Assembly: GCA_027858855.1 (NCBI GenBank)
Contig: JAQIBV010000049.1
Coordinates: forward strand, 25,561 to 89,560
DNA length: 64,000 bases
Direction of reading: 5' to 3'
Origin: Spirochaetota bacterium
Lineage (GTDB): Bacteria; Spirochaetota; UBA4802; JAFGJZ01
This document shows, piece after piece, positions 26,068 through 34,586 of the stretch (position 1 is its first letter; the number at the start of each line of letters is the position of its first letter). A program made the position numbers and the translations under genes. The notes beneath the pieces are model-generated. The model had not been told where the DNA came from and ran no database searches. It worked only from the letters and a program-made list of their open reading frames with translations.

Positions 26068-29000
26068 TTACAAATTAATTTCAATACGGCTGTACACGCC
26101 GGTTTTTGCGAATATGGCTTTTGATATCTCTTTGCCCAAAGAAGCTCCCGCAATGTCATTTCTTGTACCGTCAGACTTTATTGCAACAATTTGTATTTCA
26201 TCGTTAGAAACTGATTTATTGCGGACAACTACCGGCACCTGACAAAAAGTAAAGGCGTAACTTCCAGGCTCAAGTTCCAGCGATGCCTCTTGCTTGTTAA
26301 CATCATAAAATTTGAAATTTGCTTTTTCTTTCAGATACTCATCTTCATGAACCAGCATGCTATCAAAACAGATTTCACCGTTAAGCACCCGTAGCCCCAT
26401 TTCGGCAAAACGTGTGATGACTTCCTCTTTTACCTGCCCTGTCATTCCCGGCTGTTTGGCTCCAGCACCGAAAGGCGTATGTGAATAGGGATCGGTCGGA
26501 AAGGCGCCGTACACTTCCGGGCTCTTATTAAATCCGATTCCATCGCGAACCTGGTAATAGTGATTACGCAGCCGCTCTTTAAGAGAGTCCTCACCCTTTG
26601 CATTAAAGAGAGCCTCCTGCGAAGCAAGCAGCAGTTTCGAAACCATATGCCAGTAAATACTACCTAAACCCTCATAAGCGTAGAATGTTCCTGAACGACC
26701 GGTAAATGCGGTGTGATTGAAAACAGACTCGAAGAGTTGTAGCAACGCCGCCGACTCCTTTTGTGTAATTTCCGAAGCACTGTTCTGGTTATTATGCAGT
26801 TTTATCGCTCCAGCAAGTTCATTCGCGTTTCGAAATGTATAGTGAAAATGCCACACACCGAATTTATCCTGTATCAGAATATCACTCAACTGGCCATCAC
26901 GAAGCTTCGCAAAGAATGACTGTTTTTTAAGATCCTCTTCTGATATACTGTTTTTTTCTAAAAATCCATCCAGTTCACGATTCGGGTACAGCATGTAAGA
27001 GTTCTGATCAGCCCTATACATAGAGCTTTCACGAAGCGCAGCAAAGATTTCATTGGCCTGCTGAGCAGATAAAATGCCCGAGGAAATTCCTGCAACCTGC
27101 CCCTCAAGCATCTCATAAAGATATGAAACTGTTGCTGACCCTTCACTTATCGCCAGAGTATTATAGGAGTGAAACAGACCATCAGGCCTGATATTGTTTT
27201 TAAGACTATTCGAAATATAATCGCTAACAACCGTAAGAAAAGACTTCAACTGATCATGACTAACGGCTTCTGTGTCATCAAAAAGACCGGCTTTATACAG
27301 AACTTCGCGATAACTATCGGCGGCCTTAACCGACTCTTTAATGAATGAAAAGCGGATCTTATCATCAAAGCCGATCTCAAGGTGTTTTAGGTACTTCTGC
27401 AGAATTTCACTTTCTGTAGAAAACCAGCGAAGTGTTGAACTATTTACTGTATATTTTCTATCACTATCAGAAGCGACAAGATCCACCAAAAATGAGACAA
27501 AGCGATACAGATAAGCAAGTGTCACGACCGAAAGACCTTTTCCAACAAGGGCATTGTTCGCGTCATTCCATTCCGGCCGTTGAGTTGTCATCCAGATACC
27601 ACCATCAGGAACCAGATTACTCATCTTCGCAAGAAGAAGAAGAATAAGTTTGTCGAGCATGGTTGTATGCACAATATTGCCAGTTGAGTCCGTAAGCAGA
27701 CGACCATCAGAACCTATTTTTTCTACACGCTCAGTAATTTTTCTATCCTTCTGTTCATTAAAGACTATTGTATCACAGGGGTTATCAAAGACTGCCTCAA
27801 ACTTCTTTATCTCATAGGGAACATTTGCGTGAACAAAAAGGGGCTCATTAAAAAGGCTCAAAGTTGCGCCCGGATAATAGTTCTGCTGCAACTCAAGAAG
27901 TTTTTGCAAATAGATAATCTGATGATCACTCCAATATCCGATATTAGCCCAGGGATTATCGTGTTCGGGTCTCTCCCAGTCAATTCCATTACGGGATATT
28001 CTATATGGATTGTAACCATCCGCGGTTGTCGCATTCAGAAACTTACATATAACATCTTCAACAAAAAGCGGATTGCTGACAAGTAGCGCCTCCCAATTTT
28101 GAAAAATATCACGCCAGTTACCCTGATAGTCAATACGCGCCGACCCATCTTCGTTACGGGTATTTATGGAAAACTTATTCCATGGTCGACTTGGGTCACC
28201 ATGGCGCCGGCTGAATGTAATCGGCAAATACTCACTTACAAGACGTATCAGATCGACATCCCCACTACTACGGGCATCGTCCAGCACGTCGGTGAAAAGC
28301 CTTTCACTCACATTTTCAGAAAATAGTGAATTGTGATGTTCAAAAACTTCACTGTTCTGCTCTTTAACAAAATCCGCCAGATCATCAACCATGATGGAGT
28401 ATCCATTATGGAAATAACCACCGCGCATCACATTAAATAAAACATTCGCACTGTGGTGAACGGTTGTCAGTTTATTACCTGTCTGTTGTAATCCATCATT
28501 AATTCCTATTATTTTCTGAAGCAACACGGTCGCCTGATTAACATCGTCACGAACCATTTGCAGCAAATTATTTTTTTCATTTTTCAGTAAATCGATAAGT
28601 GTTGATACTGACTCGTGAGTCTGGTTGACCTCACCGCACATGACCCAGCTACTTTCACTTTCTGAATCCAATACAATATCTTTCTGTACAAAGCAGGCTC
28701 CCCGTTCGCCCTTAATGTCGGTTTCGGTCATTATGGCTTTGCCATCACGGAAATTATCCAGTTGCCGACTGCTTAACAGTATAACATCAGGGTCGAATCC
28801 CGCACTCCAATAACTGTTTGCACGAAGGCACTCGCTGGGTTCCGCAAGATCTGTTAGGGTTGCTGTTAACGAAAAAAGTGCAGGTCCAGAGTCCTGAACC
28901 AATTCAGACCGCTTATAAGCATTCAGAAGATTACTCATTTGAACCTGTATCTGCTCAGGAACTTGAGCCGGAAGAATATTTTGAACACCATCAAGAACAG

Positions 29001-29499
29001 AAAGAGTCAGTCTTTCACCCGACTGATTAATGAGCCGCGACTCTTTTACAATACCATATTTAGGGCTGCTGCTCCATGAAGTTGTAAACGTTAATCCAAG
29101 ATCGTTATTTATCTCTTCGAAAACCAGGATGTTTCCACAACAGTTTTTATACAGATTACGTTTCACCGCATAAATCCCACGGTAATAGGGTGAAAACGGC
29201 TCCCAAAGTTGTGCACCCTTTTTTTCTATCTGTATTATAGTCTTGCTACCTGTATTTAAATAGTTTTCGCTAACCTTATCGTCAGTGTAATAGGGGAAAA
29301 GCGCATTATCAGAGTTTTTTCGCCCTGCAGTCAGCCCCCCGGTCGATGAGATGTAGATCCAGTGATCCTCCGGGCTTGTTAGCGTCATAAAAAAAGGATC
29401 CATTTTATCATAGTCGGCTATTTTATAAAACTCATCCCTGTATCCTTCGATAGTCACAAATTTATTCTCTTCTGCAGTATTCCTGTTGTCGGTTGACAT
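26068..29499 (-). CDS. Very large GH94-like (cellobiose phosphorylase-like) protein
   Basis: The 1143-residue product has no signal peptide, so it acts in the cytoplasm. The N-terminal ~330 residues are beta-rich (HWIYISSTGGLTAGRKNSDN, WEPFSPYYRG), and the rest looks like an alpha-alpha barrel of the six-hairpin glycosidase type. Conserved-looking blocks are PWNKFSINTRNEDG, YQGNWRDIFQNWEALL, NIGYWSDHQIIYL and the acidic TQRPEWNDANNALVG, which resembles the WND catalytic block of GH94 phosphorylases. It is about 300 residues longer than cellobiose phosphorylase. Substrate and even phosphorolytic activity are uncertain. A strong RBS (GAGGGGG) precedes the ATG, suggesting high expression. Confidence 0.7.
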   Translation of the reverse strand: MSTDNRNTAEENKFVTIEGYRDEFYKIADYDKMDPFFMTLTSPEDHWIYISSTGGLTAGRKNSDNALFPYYTDDKVSENYLNTGSKTIIQIEKKGAQLWEPFSPYYRGIYAVKRNLYKNCCGNILVFEEINNDLGLTFTTSWSSSPKYGIVKESRLINQSGERLTLSVLDGVQNILPAQVPEQIQVQMSNLLNAYKRSELVQDSGPALFSLTATLTDLAEPSECLRANSYWSAGFDPDVILLSSRQLDNFRDGKAIMTETDIKGERGACFVQKDIVLDSESESSWVMCGEVNQTHESVSTLIDLLKNEKNNLLQMVRDDVNQATVLLQKIIGINDGLQQTGNKLTTVHHSANVLFNVMRGGYFHNGYSIMVDDLADFVKEQNSEVFEHHNSLFSENVSERLFTDVLDDARSSGDVDLIRLVSEYLPITFSRRHGDPSRPWNKFSINTRNEDGSARIDYQGNWRDIFQNWEALLVSNPLFVEDVICKFLNATTADGYNPYRISRNGIDWERPEHDNPWANIGYWSDHQIIYLQKLLELQQNYYPGATLSLFNEPLFVHANVPYEIKKFEAVFDNPCDTIVFNEQKDRKITERVEKIGSDGRLLTDSTGNIVHTTMLDKLILLLLAKMSNLVPDGGIWMTTQRPEWNDANNALVGKGLSVVTLAYLYRFVSFLVDLVASDSDRKYTVNSSTLRWFSTESEILQKYLKHLEIGFDDKIRFSFIKESVKAADSYREVLYKAGLFDDTEAVSHDQLKSFLTVVSDYISNSLKNNIRPDGLFHSYNTLAISEGSATVSYLYEMLEGQVAGISSGILSAQQANEIFAALRESSMYRADQNSYMLYPNRELDGFLEKNSISEEDLKKQSFFAKLRDGQLSDILIQDKFGVWHFHYTFRNANELAGAIKLHNNQNSASEITQKESAALLQLFESVFNHTAFTGRSGTFYAYEGLGSIYWHMVSKLLLASQEALFNAKGEDSLKERLRNHYYQVRDGIGFNKSPEVYGAFPTDPYSHTPFGAGAKQPGMTGQVKEEVITRFAEMGLRVLNGEICFDSMLVHEDEYLKEKANFKFYDVNKQEASLELEPGSYAFTFCQVPVVVRNKSVSNDEIQIVAIKSDGTRNDIAGASLGKEISKAIFAKTGVYSRIEINL

Positions 29500-29729
29500 A
29501 ATAATCCCCCTCTTTAGTTTGTTTCTGTCGTCAACTTATTGATTATATACAATTTGTCAATAAATTACAGCTGTAACAGAGATTTTTCATTAAAATTATC
29601 TATTTTTATCAGAAAACCTGCCTGCAAAGCGAGGACTTGAATAAAACAGCAGTAAAATTTCACCCAAACAGGTTCTGCTGCTTTTTTCTGAAATTTAGGG
29701 GACATTATCCAGATAAGAGTTTCAGCCTG

Positions 29730-30113
29730 TCACTCGTTACATGAGTCGAGCTGAATGTCGAGAGCATCTACAGAGATCTGTATCTCTTTTAAAGAGAAGC
29801 CAAGCGACGCCATCATCAGAACAAGACTAACTCCAAAAACAATTTCACCTATAAGCTCTTCGTTCAAAAACAGAAAGAACATGCTGATCACACAGAAAAA
29901 GAGGCTGGCAATACCGAAAAACTGCATATACTTTATCAGGTATATCCTTTTTCGCAGATTTCTTATCTGACCGTCAACAACAGGAATGTTATCTCGGCTC
30001 CGCTCTTTACATAGCGTTCTGATAAGCCCGGCAAGAGTCAAAAATCTGTTTGTGTACGCAAGCAGAAGAAGTGAAAGCGCCGGGAACAACAACGCTGGTG
30101 TAGTTAAATTCAT
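29730..30113 (-). CDS. DUF2721-family membrane protein
   Basis: The 127-residue product has three helices: the N-terminal TPALLFPALSLLLLAYTNRF segment typical of DUF2721, then two hydrophobic helices at residues 62-82 and 88-108. The function of the family is unknown. It lies three bases downstream of the broken ATPase/nuclease gene, possibly by chance. Confidence 0.75.
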   Translation of the reverse strand: MNLTTPALLFPALSLLLLAYTNRFLTLAGLIRTLCKERSRDNIPVVDGQIRNLRKRIYLIKYMQFFGIASLFFCVISMFFLFLNEELIGEIVFGVSLVLMMASLGFSLKEIQISVDALDIQLDSCNE

Positions 30114-30116
30114 AAC

Positions 30117-31715
30117 TCACATACCCCAAATTTTAATTATCCTGCCATCAAACTCTTCAGTGTCAGTAAAGACGGTCTCGCGCCAGCCAAGAGCTTCATC
30201 ACGATCAAATATTAAAATGTGCGACTCATCTGCATCACAAATTTCAGCATATTCAAACGTTTGCCTTAAGGCTTCCGCTTTTAACTTCGCATAGCTCTGC
30301 TTTTGTTTGATAGTTTTAATCTCTATTACGATCTTTTGCGCCCTGTTTATTCCGTCAACACGGTACTTCCATTTCAGCATAAGATCGGTGCGCTTACGTA
30401 ATATGGCGTACTCACGGACAATGCTTCCATTACCATTTGCAACCCGTTGAAGAAACGCCTGTGTAATAAGCTGCGGTGCCGCTTCCTGATAACCTCTGAT
30501 ATGACTTGCCCAGATACCGGCATTCTCACGCCAAAAATCCTGAAACATCCTAAATAGTGTTTCTGAATTAATACTGCCATCATTATTTATCCAATCGAGT
30601 TTAAATCGAGCAAGGAATTCGTTCTATTTTGAATCCGTAAGCTCGCGCGGTATAACTTCACGATATATTTCATTTGAAATATCATATCCAGTAGAACTTT
30701 TTGAAATTAGGCCAAGATCAAGACAATATTGCTCATCATCTTTGTTTACCTCAGTATCTTCACCCAGAATCATCGGCAAAACTACCCGTCGAACCCTCGG
30801 CTCTTCCAGCTTGTCGGCAAGCTGGTCAAGGTGAGTCTGACGTGACAAAATAAGCCGTTCTTTAGCCTCTTCTATCATGGAGCAGGTAATTGCGATAGAG
30901 CGGTCGCGATTTTCTTTCATTTCGAAAGTCACTTCATAGGCAAGAGCATTCACCAGCCACGGCTGGCCAGCAGTATATCGCCAGATCAGCTCAAAACACT
31001 CATGCTGAAATATTTGACCAGTCGACTTAGTATGTTCATTATACAGAGCAGAAATATCCTCATGCGTAAAATTACCTAACCTAAGTGATTTTGCTTTAAT
31101 GTTAAAGGCGCTTCCGCCCGTAATTATTTCGGAATCCGGGCGATGAATGCGGTAATCCCTTATATCCCTGACTCCACAAAGAACAATAGTTGAAGGAAAC
31201 TCTGACGGACGTTTGTCATACCCTCCACGGATTTGACGCAAGACCGACAAAAGAGTGTCACCAATTAGCGAGTCAATTTCATCTATAAGGAGTACTACTG
31301 GCTTTTGTAATTCGCGGGAAAGGTAGGTAAGAACAGCATTAAGACCGCTTTCGGCTTTAGCACTGTTGAAAATAGAATACAACTCTTCTGATAAACTGTC
31401 TCTTTCAAAATGACTACTGAACCGTCCGCTCAACTCGGTTACAATTGCCTGAAGACCCGAATTTACATTGTTTCTTGCAGCCTGTGCCGCTTCAAAATTG
31501 GCATACACGCATACATAATCATTCTCATTGTTTAGATAATCACGAAGGGCAAGAAGCGAGCTGGTTTTTCCGGTCTGACGAGGAGCGTGCAGTATGAAAT
31601 ATTTTCTTTGAGCAATAAGCATAAGGACCTCATCAAGATCCCACCTGTGAAGCGGATCAACCCTGTAATGCTCTGGTTGATTAACCGGCCCTGCTGTATT
31701 AAAAAACTTTTCCAT
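30117..31715 (-). pseudogene. AAA ATPase / PD-(D/E)XK nuclease gene interrupted by one amber codon
   Basis: The 5' part (31715-30624, 363 codons) encodes an AAA-like NTPase: Walker A HAPRQTGKTSS, Walker B VVLLIDEIDS, sensor region TIVLCGVRDI and the winged C-terminal part. It ends at a TAG (30626-30624). The same frame then continues without further stops as NEFLARFKLDWINNDGS and into FQDFWRENAGIWASH, QLITQAFLQRVANGNG and REYAILRKRTDLMLKW, with the nuclease motif KIVIEIKT. Proteins of this mobile family are normally one chain of about 530 residues, matching the 532 sense codons plus TAG here. Thus a single point mutation separates an intact ATPase from its nuclease, unless the stop is read through. 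The two pieces might be expressed separately. Confidence 0.85.
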
Positions 31716-31893
31716 ACCTCGTTATTCCACAGCAGGATGCTTCTGTCAAGATGGAAAAAGAACAGAAGAGCCCTTTCTGCAGTAGTCAGTTAAGAAGGAT
31801 GATTTAATTGCATTTTAATGGACTATATCAGTATCTATACTAGGTTTAGTGACACTTCTGAATATCTTCTGGGGCCTTGCTTCTGTCAGTTAA

Positions 31894-32343
31894 TCAGCAA
31901 GAGCCCAGAAGCCTAAGGATTTCCACCTTATCGGTACTTTCGATTATTTGTTCTTTGATGCTTTCGTTCTTCAATACAGTCATAATATTGGACATTAAAG
32001 AGAGGTAGTGTTTGTGCTGTTTTTCACCGGCAGCAACAAGAATGATCAGGTGCACCGGTTTGCCATCCATTGAATCAAACTCGACCCCTTTTTTAGAAAT
32101 TCCAACAGCAAAAGAGAGGTTTCTGACCGTGGCAATCTTGGCATGCGGAATGGCAATGCCAAAACCAATACCTGTGCTCATTATACGTTCCCGATCTTTA
32201 AGGGCGCTTATTAAAGCATTGATATCGGTACAGACTTCTCCATCGGCAAAGAGTGAGGCAAGCTCTTCAATGACGCTGAACTTATCCTCTGATTCAACTA
32301 ATTTTATGTAGTCGGTTGATGTATATTCTATAATATCGGACAT
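31894..32343 (-). CDS. ptsN: PTS EIIA-type (PtsN-like) protein
   Basis: This protein of about 149 residues is an EIIA domain of the fructose/nitrogen class: DIIEYTSTDYIKLVESEDK start, RERIMSTGIGFGIAIPHAK with the phosphorylatable His67, and FDSMDGKPVHLIILVAAGE. No transport domains are fused, as in regulatory PtsN. The frame is open to 32415, but the ATG at 32343 fits the family start and lies 26 bases after the upstream gene. An imperfect 15-base hairpin (31866-31880 with 31897-31911) spans the stop codon. Confidence 0.85.
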   Translation of the reverse strand: MSDIIEYTSTDYIKLVESEDKFSVIEELASLFADGEVCTDINALISALKDRERIMSTGIGFGIAIPHAKIATVRNLSFAVGISKKGVEFDSMDGKPVHLIILVAAGEKQHKHYLSLMSNIMTVLKNESIKEQIIESTDKVEILRLLGSC

Positions 32344-32368
32344 TGTTATATTTCGTTCCCGTTCATAT

Positions 32369-32803
32369 CTATTTCTTTTTTCGTTTGGATTTTCCTTTTC
32401 CCTTATTTGTAGCATTTTTTACCGAAACAATAAAAATGCCAGCAATCTCAACATTAACATTCTTGTGCTCGGGAATCTTCGCAAAAACATCTTCTTCACA
32501 AATCAGAGTAACAATCTGAGGCCCCACCTTGGCAACTACAAGCGGCATCTTTTTTATCCGGTAAATTGCTGGAACCTGATCAATTACATTTTTGGGAAGC
32601 TTGGCATCAGTTATTTTGCCACGTTTCTTTTCTAAAACGAATATTGCAGCCGGCATCTTATGTTCATTTACGATTGCCTTCTGTTCGTTTGCCTTTTTTG
32701 CAAAACGCTTACGCAAAAGTTTTATAACGATTACAATTGCAATTATTACTATTACAATTCCTGCATACACTGCAAGAACTTCGATTCTTACTCCAAAAAG
32801 CAT
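32369..32803 (-). CDS. Membrane protein with polybasic C-terminus
   Basis: The 144-residue product has one N-terminal membrane helix (VYAGIVIVIIAIVIVIKLL), a basic linker, a small alpha/beta domain (residues 48-130: AAIFVLEKKRGKITDAKLPK, MPLVVAKVGPQIVTLICEED) and a lysine-rich tail (KGKGKSKRKKK). Not recognised as any family. It sits between hisG and ptsN on the same strand and probably co-transcribes with ptsN. Confidence 0.65.
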   Translation of the reverse strand: MLFGVRIEVLAVYAGIVIVIIAIVIVIKLLRKRFAKKANEQKAIVNEHKMPAAIFVLEKKRGKITDAKLPKNVIDQVPAIYRIKKMPLVVAKVGPQIVTLICEEDVFAKIPEHKNVNVEIAGIFIVSVKNATNKGKGKSKRKKK

Positions 32804-32937
32804 AGCTTTTCTCCTGTTTTAGGTATCCGACTTCCGGGTAATACCTTCTATATAATTTCTATAGAGAACTTCAGAAAATCTCAATTTTTAGAAGACCTCA
32901 TGTAAATACAAATTATTTATTGGTTCAGATAATTAAA

Positions 32938-33804
32938 TCATAATCTACAGTTTTTTATCTCTGACTCTATAATAGCCGTTGCACCAATAGCTTCTAGCTG
33001 ATCCATTACAGCTGGTACATCCTCTTTTTTCACCATAACCTTAACAGCATAGCTGCCTGCAGCTTCAAGAGGTGAAATAGTTGGGCTGTTATAACCCGGT
33101 GTTATCGCCTCGGCACGGGCGAGGTTTTTACTGTCTATATTATATTCAAGAATGGTGTACCTTGTGGCAACAAGTATTCCCTCAACACGCCGTGTTATTA
33201 AATCTGTCATTTGAGACTGTTTTGCAAAATCATTATTTGCAATCAGAACTGTCTGATAACTTCCAATATCAGAAAAAACTTTAAGCTGATTATCGCGCAA
33301 AGAGTCACCAGTTTCAACGATATCAACAATGGCATCTGCAAGCCCAAGGGCAACCATAATTTCGACCGAACCATTCATCTGGACAATATTAATATTTACA
33401 TTATTTCGCTTAAAATAGGATTCCGTAATACGGGGGAACGAAGTGGCGATAGTAGCGCCTTCTAAAAAAGTATGATCGCCCTCACCGCAATCCTCCTTAA
33501 TCGCAACGCAAAGACGACAACGTCCGAATCCAAGTGGCAAAAGCTCTTTAACATCAGCATTACGCTCGATGATAAGATCACTACCAGTTATTCCCATGTC
33601 TACAACGCCCTTTTGTACCAGAAGCGGAATATCATCTGCACGTACAAAGATAAACGTTATATCATCCGAGGTACAGGTCGCATAAAGATTACGCCCCTTA
33701 GCCCTGAACTTAAAACCCGCCTTCTGAAGTAACTCAATGGCGGGTTCCTTCAGCCGACCCTTTCCCGGAAGAGCAAATTTAACCCTTTTATTGTCATTCA
33801 GCAT
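32938..33804 (-). CDS. hisG: ATP phosphoribosyltransferase, long form
   Basis: This protein of about 288 residues catalyses the first step of histidine synthesis (ATP + PRPP to phosphoribosyl-ATP). It has the family start RVKFALPGKGRLKEPAIELL, DIPLLVQKGVVDMGITGSDL, the PRPP loop region IVDIVETGDSLRDNQL and a C-terminal ACT-like regulatory domain (SYAVKVMVKKEDVPAVMDQL). That makes it the long, histidine-feedback form that does not need HisZ. The start at 33804 has AAAGGA before it; an upstream start at 33846 is less likely. It overlaps hisE by 11 bases. Confidence 0.92.
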   Translation of the reverse strand: MLNDNKRVKFALPGKGRLKEPAIELLQKAGFKFRAKGRNLYATCTSDDITFIFVRADDIPLLVQKGVVDMGITGSDLIIERNADVKELLPLGFGRCRLCVAIKEDCGEGDHTFLEGATIATSFPRITESYFKRNNVNINIVQMNGSVEIMVALGLADAIVDIVETGDSLRDNQLKVFSDIGSYQTVLIANNDFAKQSQMTDLITRRVEGILVATRYTILEYNIDSKNLARAEAITPGYNSPTISPLEAAGSYAVKVMVKKEDVPAVMDQLEAIGATAIIESEIKNCRL

Positions 33805-34138
33805 TATTTTTCCTTTCGGCTTTTTCAACCAGCCCGCTCTTTCCAAACCGTCGAATCAGTTCAGCCTCTATCTCTGCAAGTGTAATATTCCGATAACCTG
33901 CAAGCACAAATGTATGAAAAAGCAGATCACAAATTTCGTATATCAGATGCTCGCGATCCTCTTCATGGGCTGCTTCTGTAACTTCAGCAGCCTCTTCAAT
34001 AATTTTACTATTGATTTTATCAATACCGCGATGCATTAAGCGGGCAACGTATGACTTATCGGGTGACTCCTCTCTTCGACTATCGATAACCTCAAAAAGA
34101 CGGTCAAAAACAGAATTTCCGGCTATGTTTTCACTCAT
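33794..34138 (-). CDS. hisE: Phosphoribosyl-ATP pyrophosphatase
   Basis: The 114-residue, all-alpha MazG-like product does the second histidine step, hydrolysing phosphoribosyl-ATP to phosphoribosyl-AMP. Signature blocks are SYVARLMHRGIDKINSKIIE, EEAAEVTEAA and LIYEICDLLFHTFVL, with the metal-binding EE...D pattern. It is translationally coupled to hisG. The other his genes are not in the window, and HisE is not fused to HisI here. Confidence 0.92.
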   Translation of the reverse strand: MSENIAGNSVFDRLFEVIDSRREESPDKSYVARLMHRGIDKINSKIIEEAAEVTEAAHEEDREHLIYEICDLLFHTFVLAGYRNITLAEIEAELIRRFGKSGLVEKAERKNNAE

Positions 34139-34343
34139 TTAGGGATCCCCTGTGCCCGATGGGAACACCAAGACTCTTTGATAATACCGAGTTTTAAAAA
34201 ATCCCCATCTATAAATTTGATTCCTACACCAATGCGATTGTTTTATTGAGCGATTATGATGCAACCACTGTTTTAGTCAAGAATATTGAACCGGCTTTTT
34301 TAAAAACTCGGTTTAAAGGGATTGTTTTATATAATTTAAACTT

Positions 34344-34388
34344 CTAATGTTCTTCTCCCCCGCCTTCGGCGGGGGAGAAGAACATTAG
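34344..34388. repeat. Perfect 21-bp inverted repeat with three-base loop
   Basis: Arms at 34344-34364 and 34368-34388 are completely complementary around the loop ttc, with a G+C-rich inner half (CTCCCCCGCC) and an A+T-rich outer half. It lies between the hisE promoter region and the end of the activase gene. It may be a dispersed repeat or a terminator, though it lacks a T-run. Confidence 0.8.
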
Positions 34389-34536
34389 AACAGCTGCTTT
34401 ATTTTAACCCTACTACTCCAAGCTTTACCATATAAAGCAACACTCCAGATAGGGCTATAACTACTTGATAATCCGATTATCTGTTATATAAACTCCCTTT
34501 AGAAAGCAACTGAATGTTTATTCAAGTTCTTCAAAC

Positions 34537-34558
34537 AAAAAAACCCCCATAACGGAGG
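34537..34558 (-). terminator. Intrinsic terminator of the CoA activase gene
   Basis: On the minus strand CCTCC-gttat-GGGGG is followed by seven T residues, about 30 bases after the stop codon at 34587. Confidence 0.8.
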
Positions 34559-34586
34559 CTCTTCTGTTTATAATATGTCGGTGCGA

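Larger units (their letters stand above)
34139..34586. other. Intergenic region between CoA activase and his genes
   Basis: This 448-bp stretch holds the hisE upstream region, a 45-nt perfect hairpin and the activase terminator (both listed separately). No ORF of interest is seen. Confidence 0.5.

Noticed and set aside
28785..28805. tRNA T-loop-like string ggtcgaatcccgc
   Set aside because: It lies inside the coding sequence of the GH94-like gene and no acceptor or anticodon stems surround it.
30624..30626. Pyrrolysine or other recoding at the amber codon
   Set aside because: TAG is used as an ordinary stop elsewhere in the window (for example at the ends of the acyltransferase fusion and DUF2157 genes), so a simple nonsense mutation is the more economical view.
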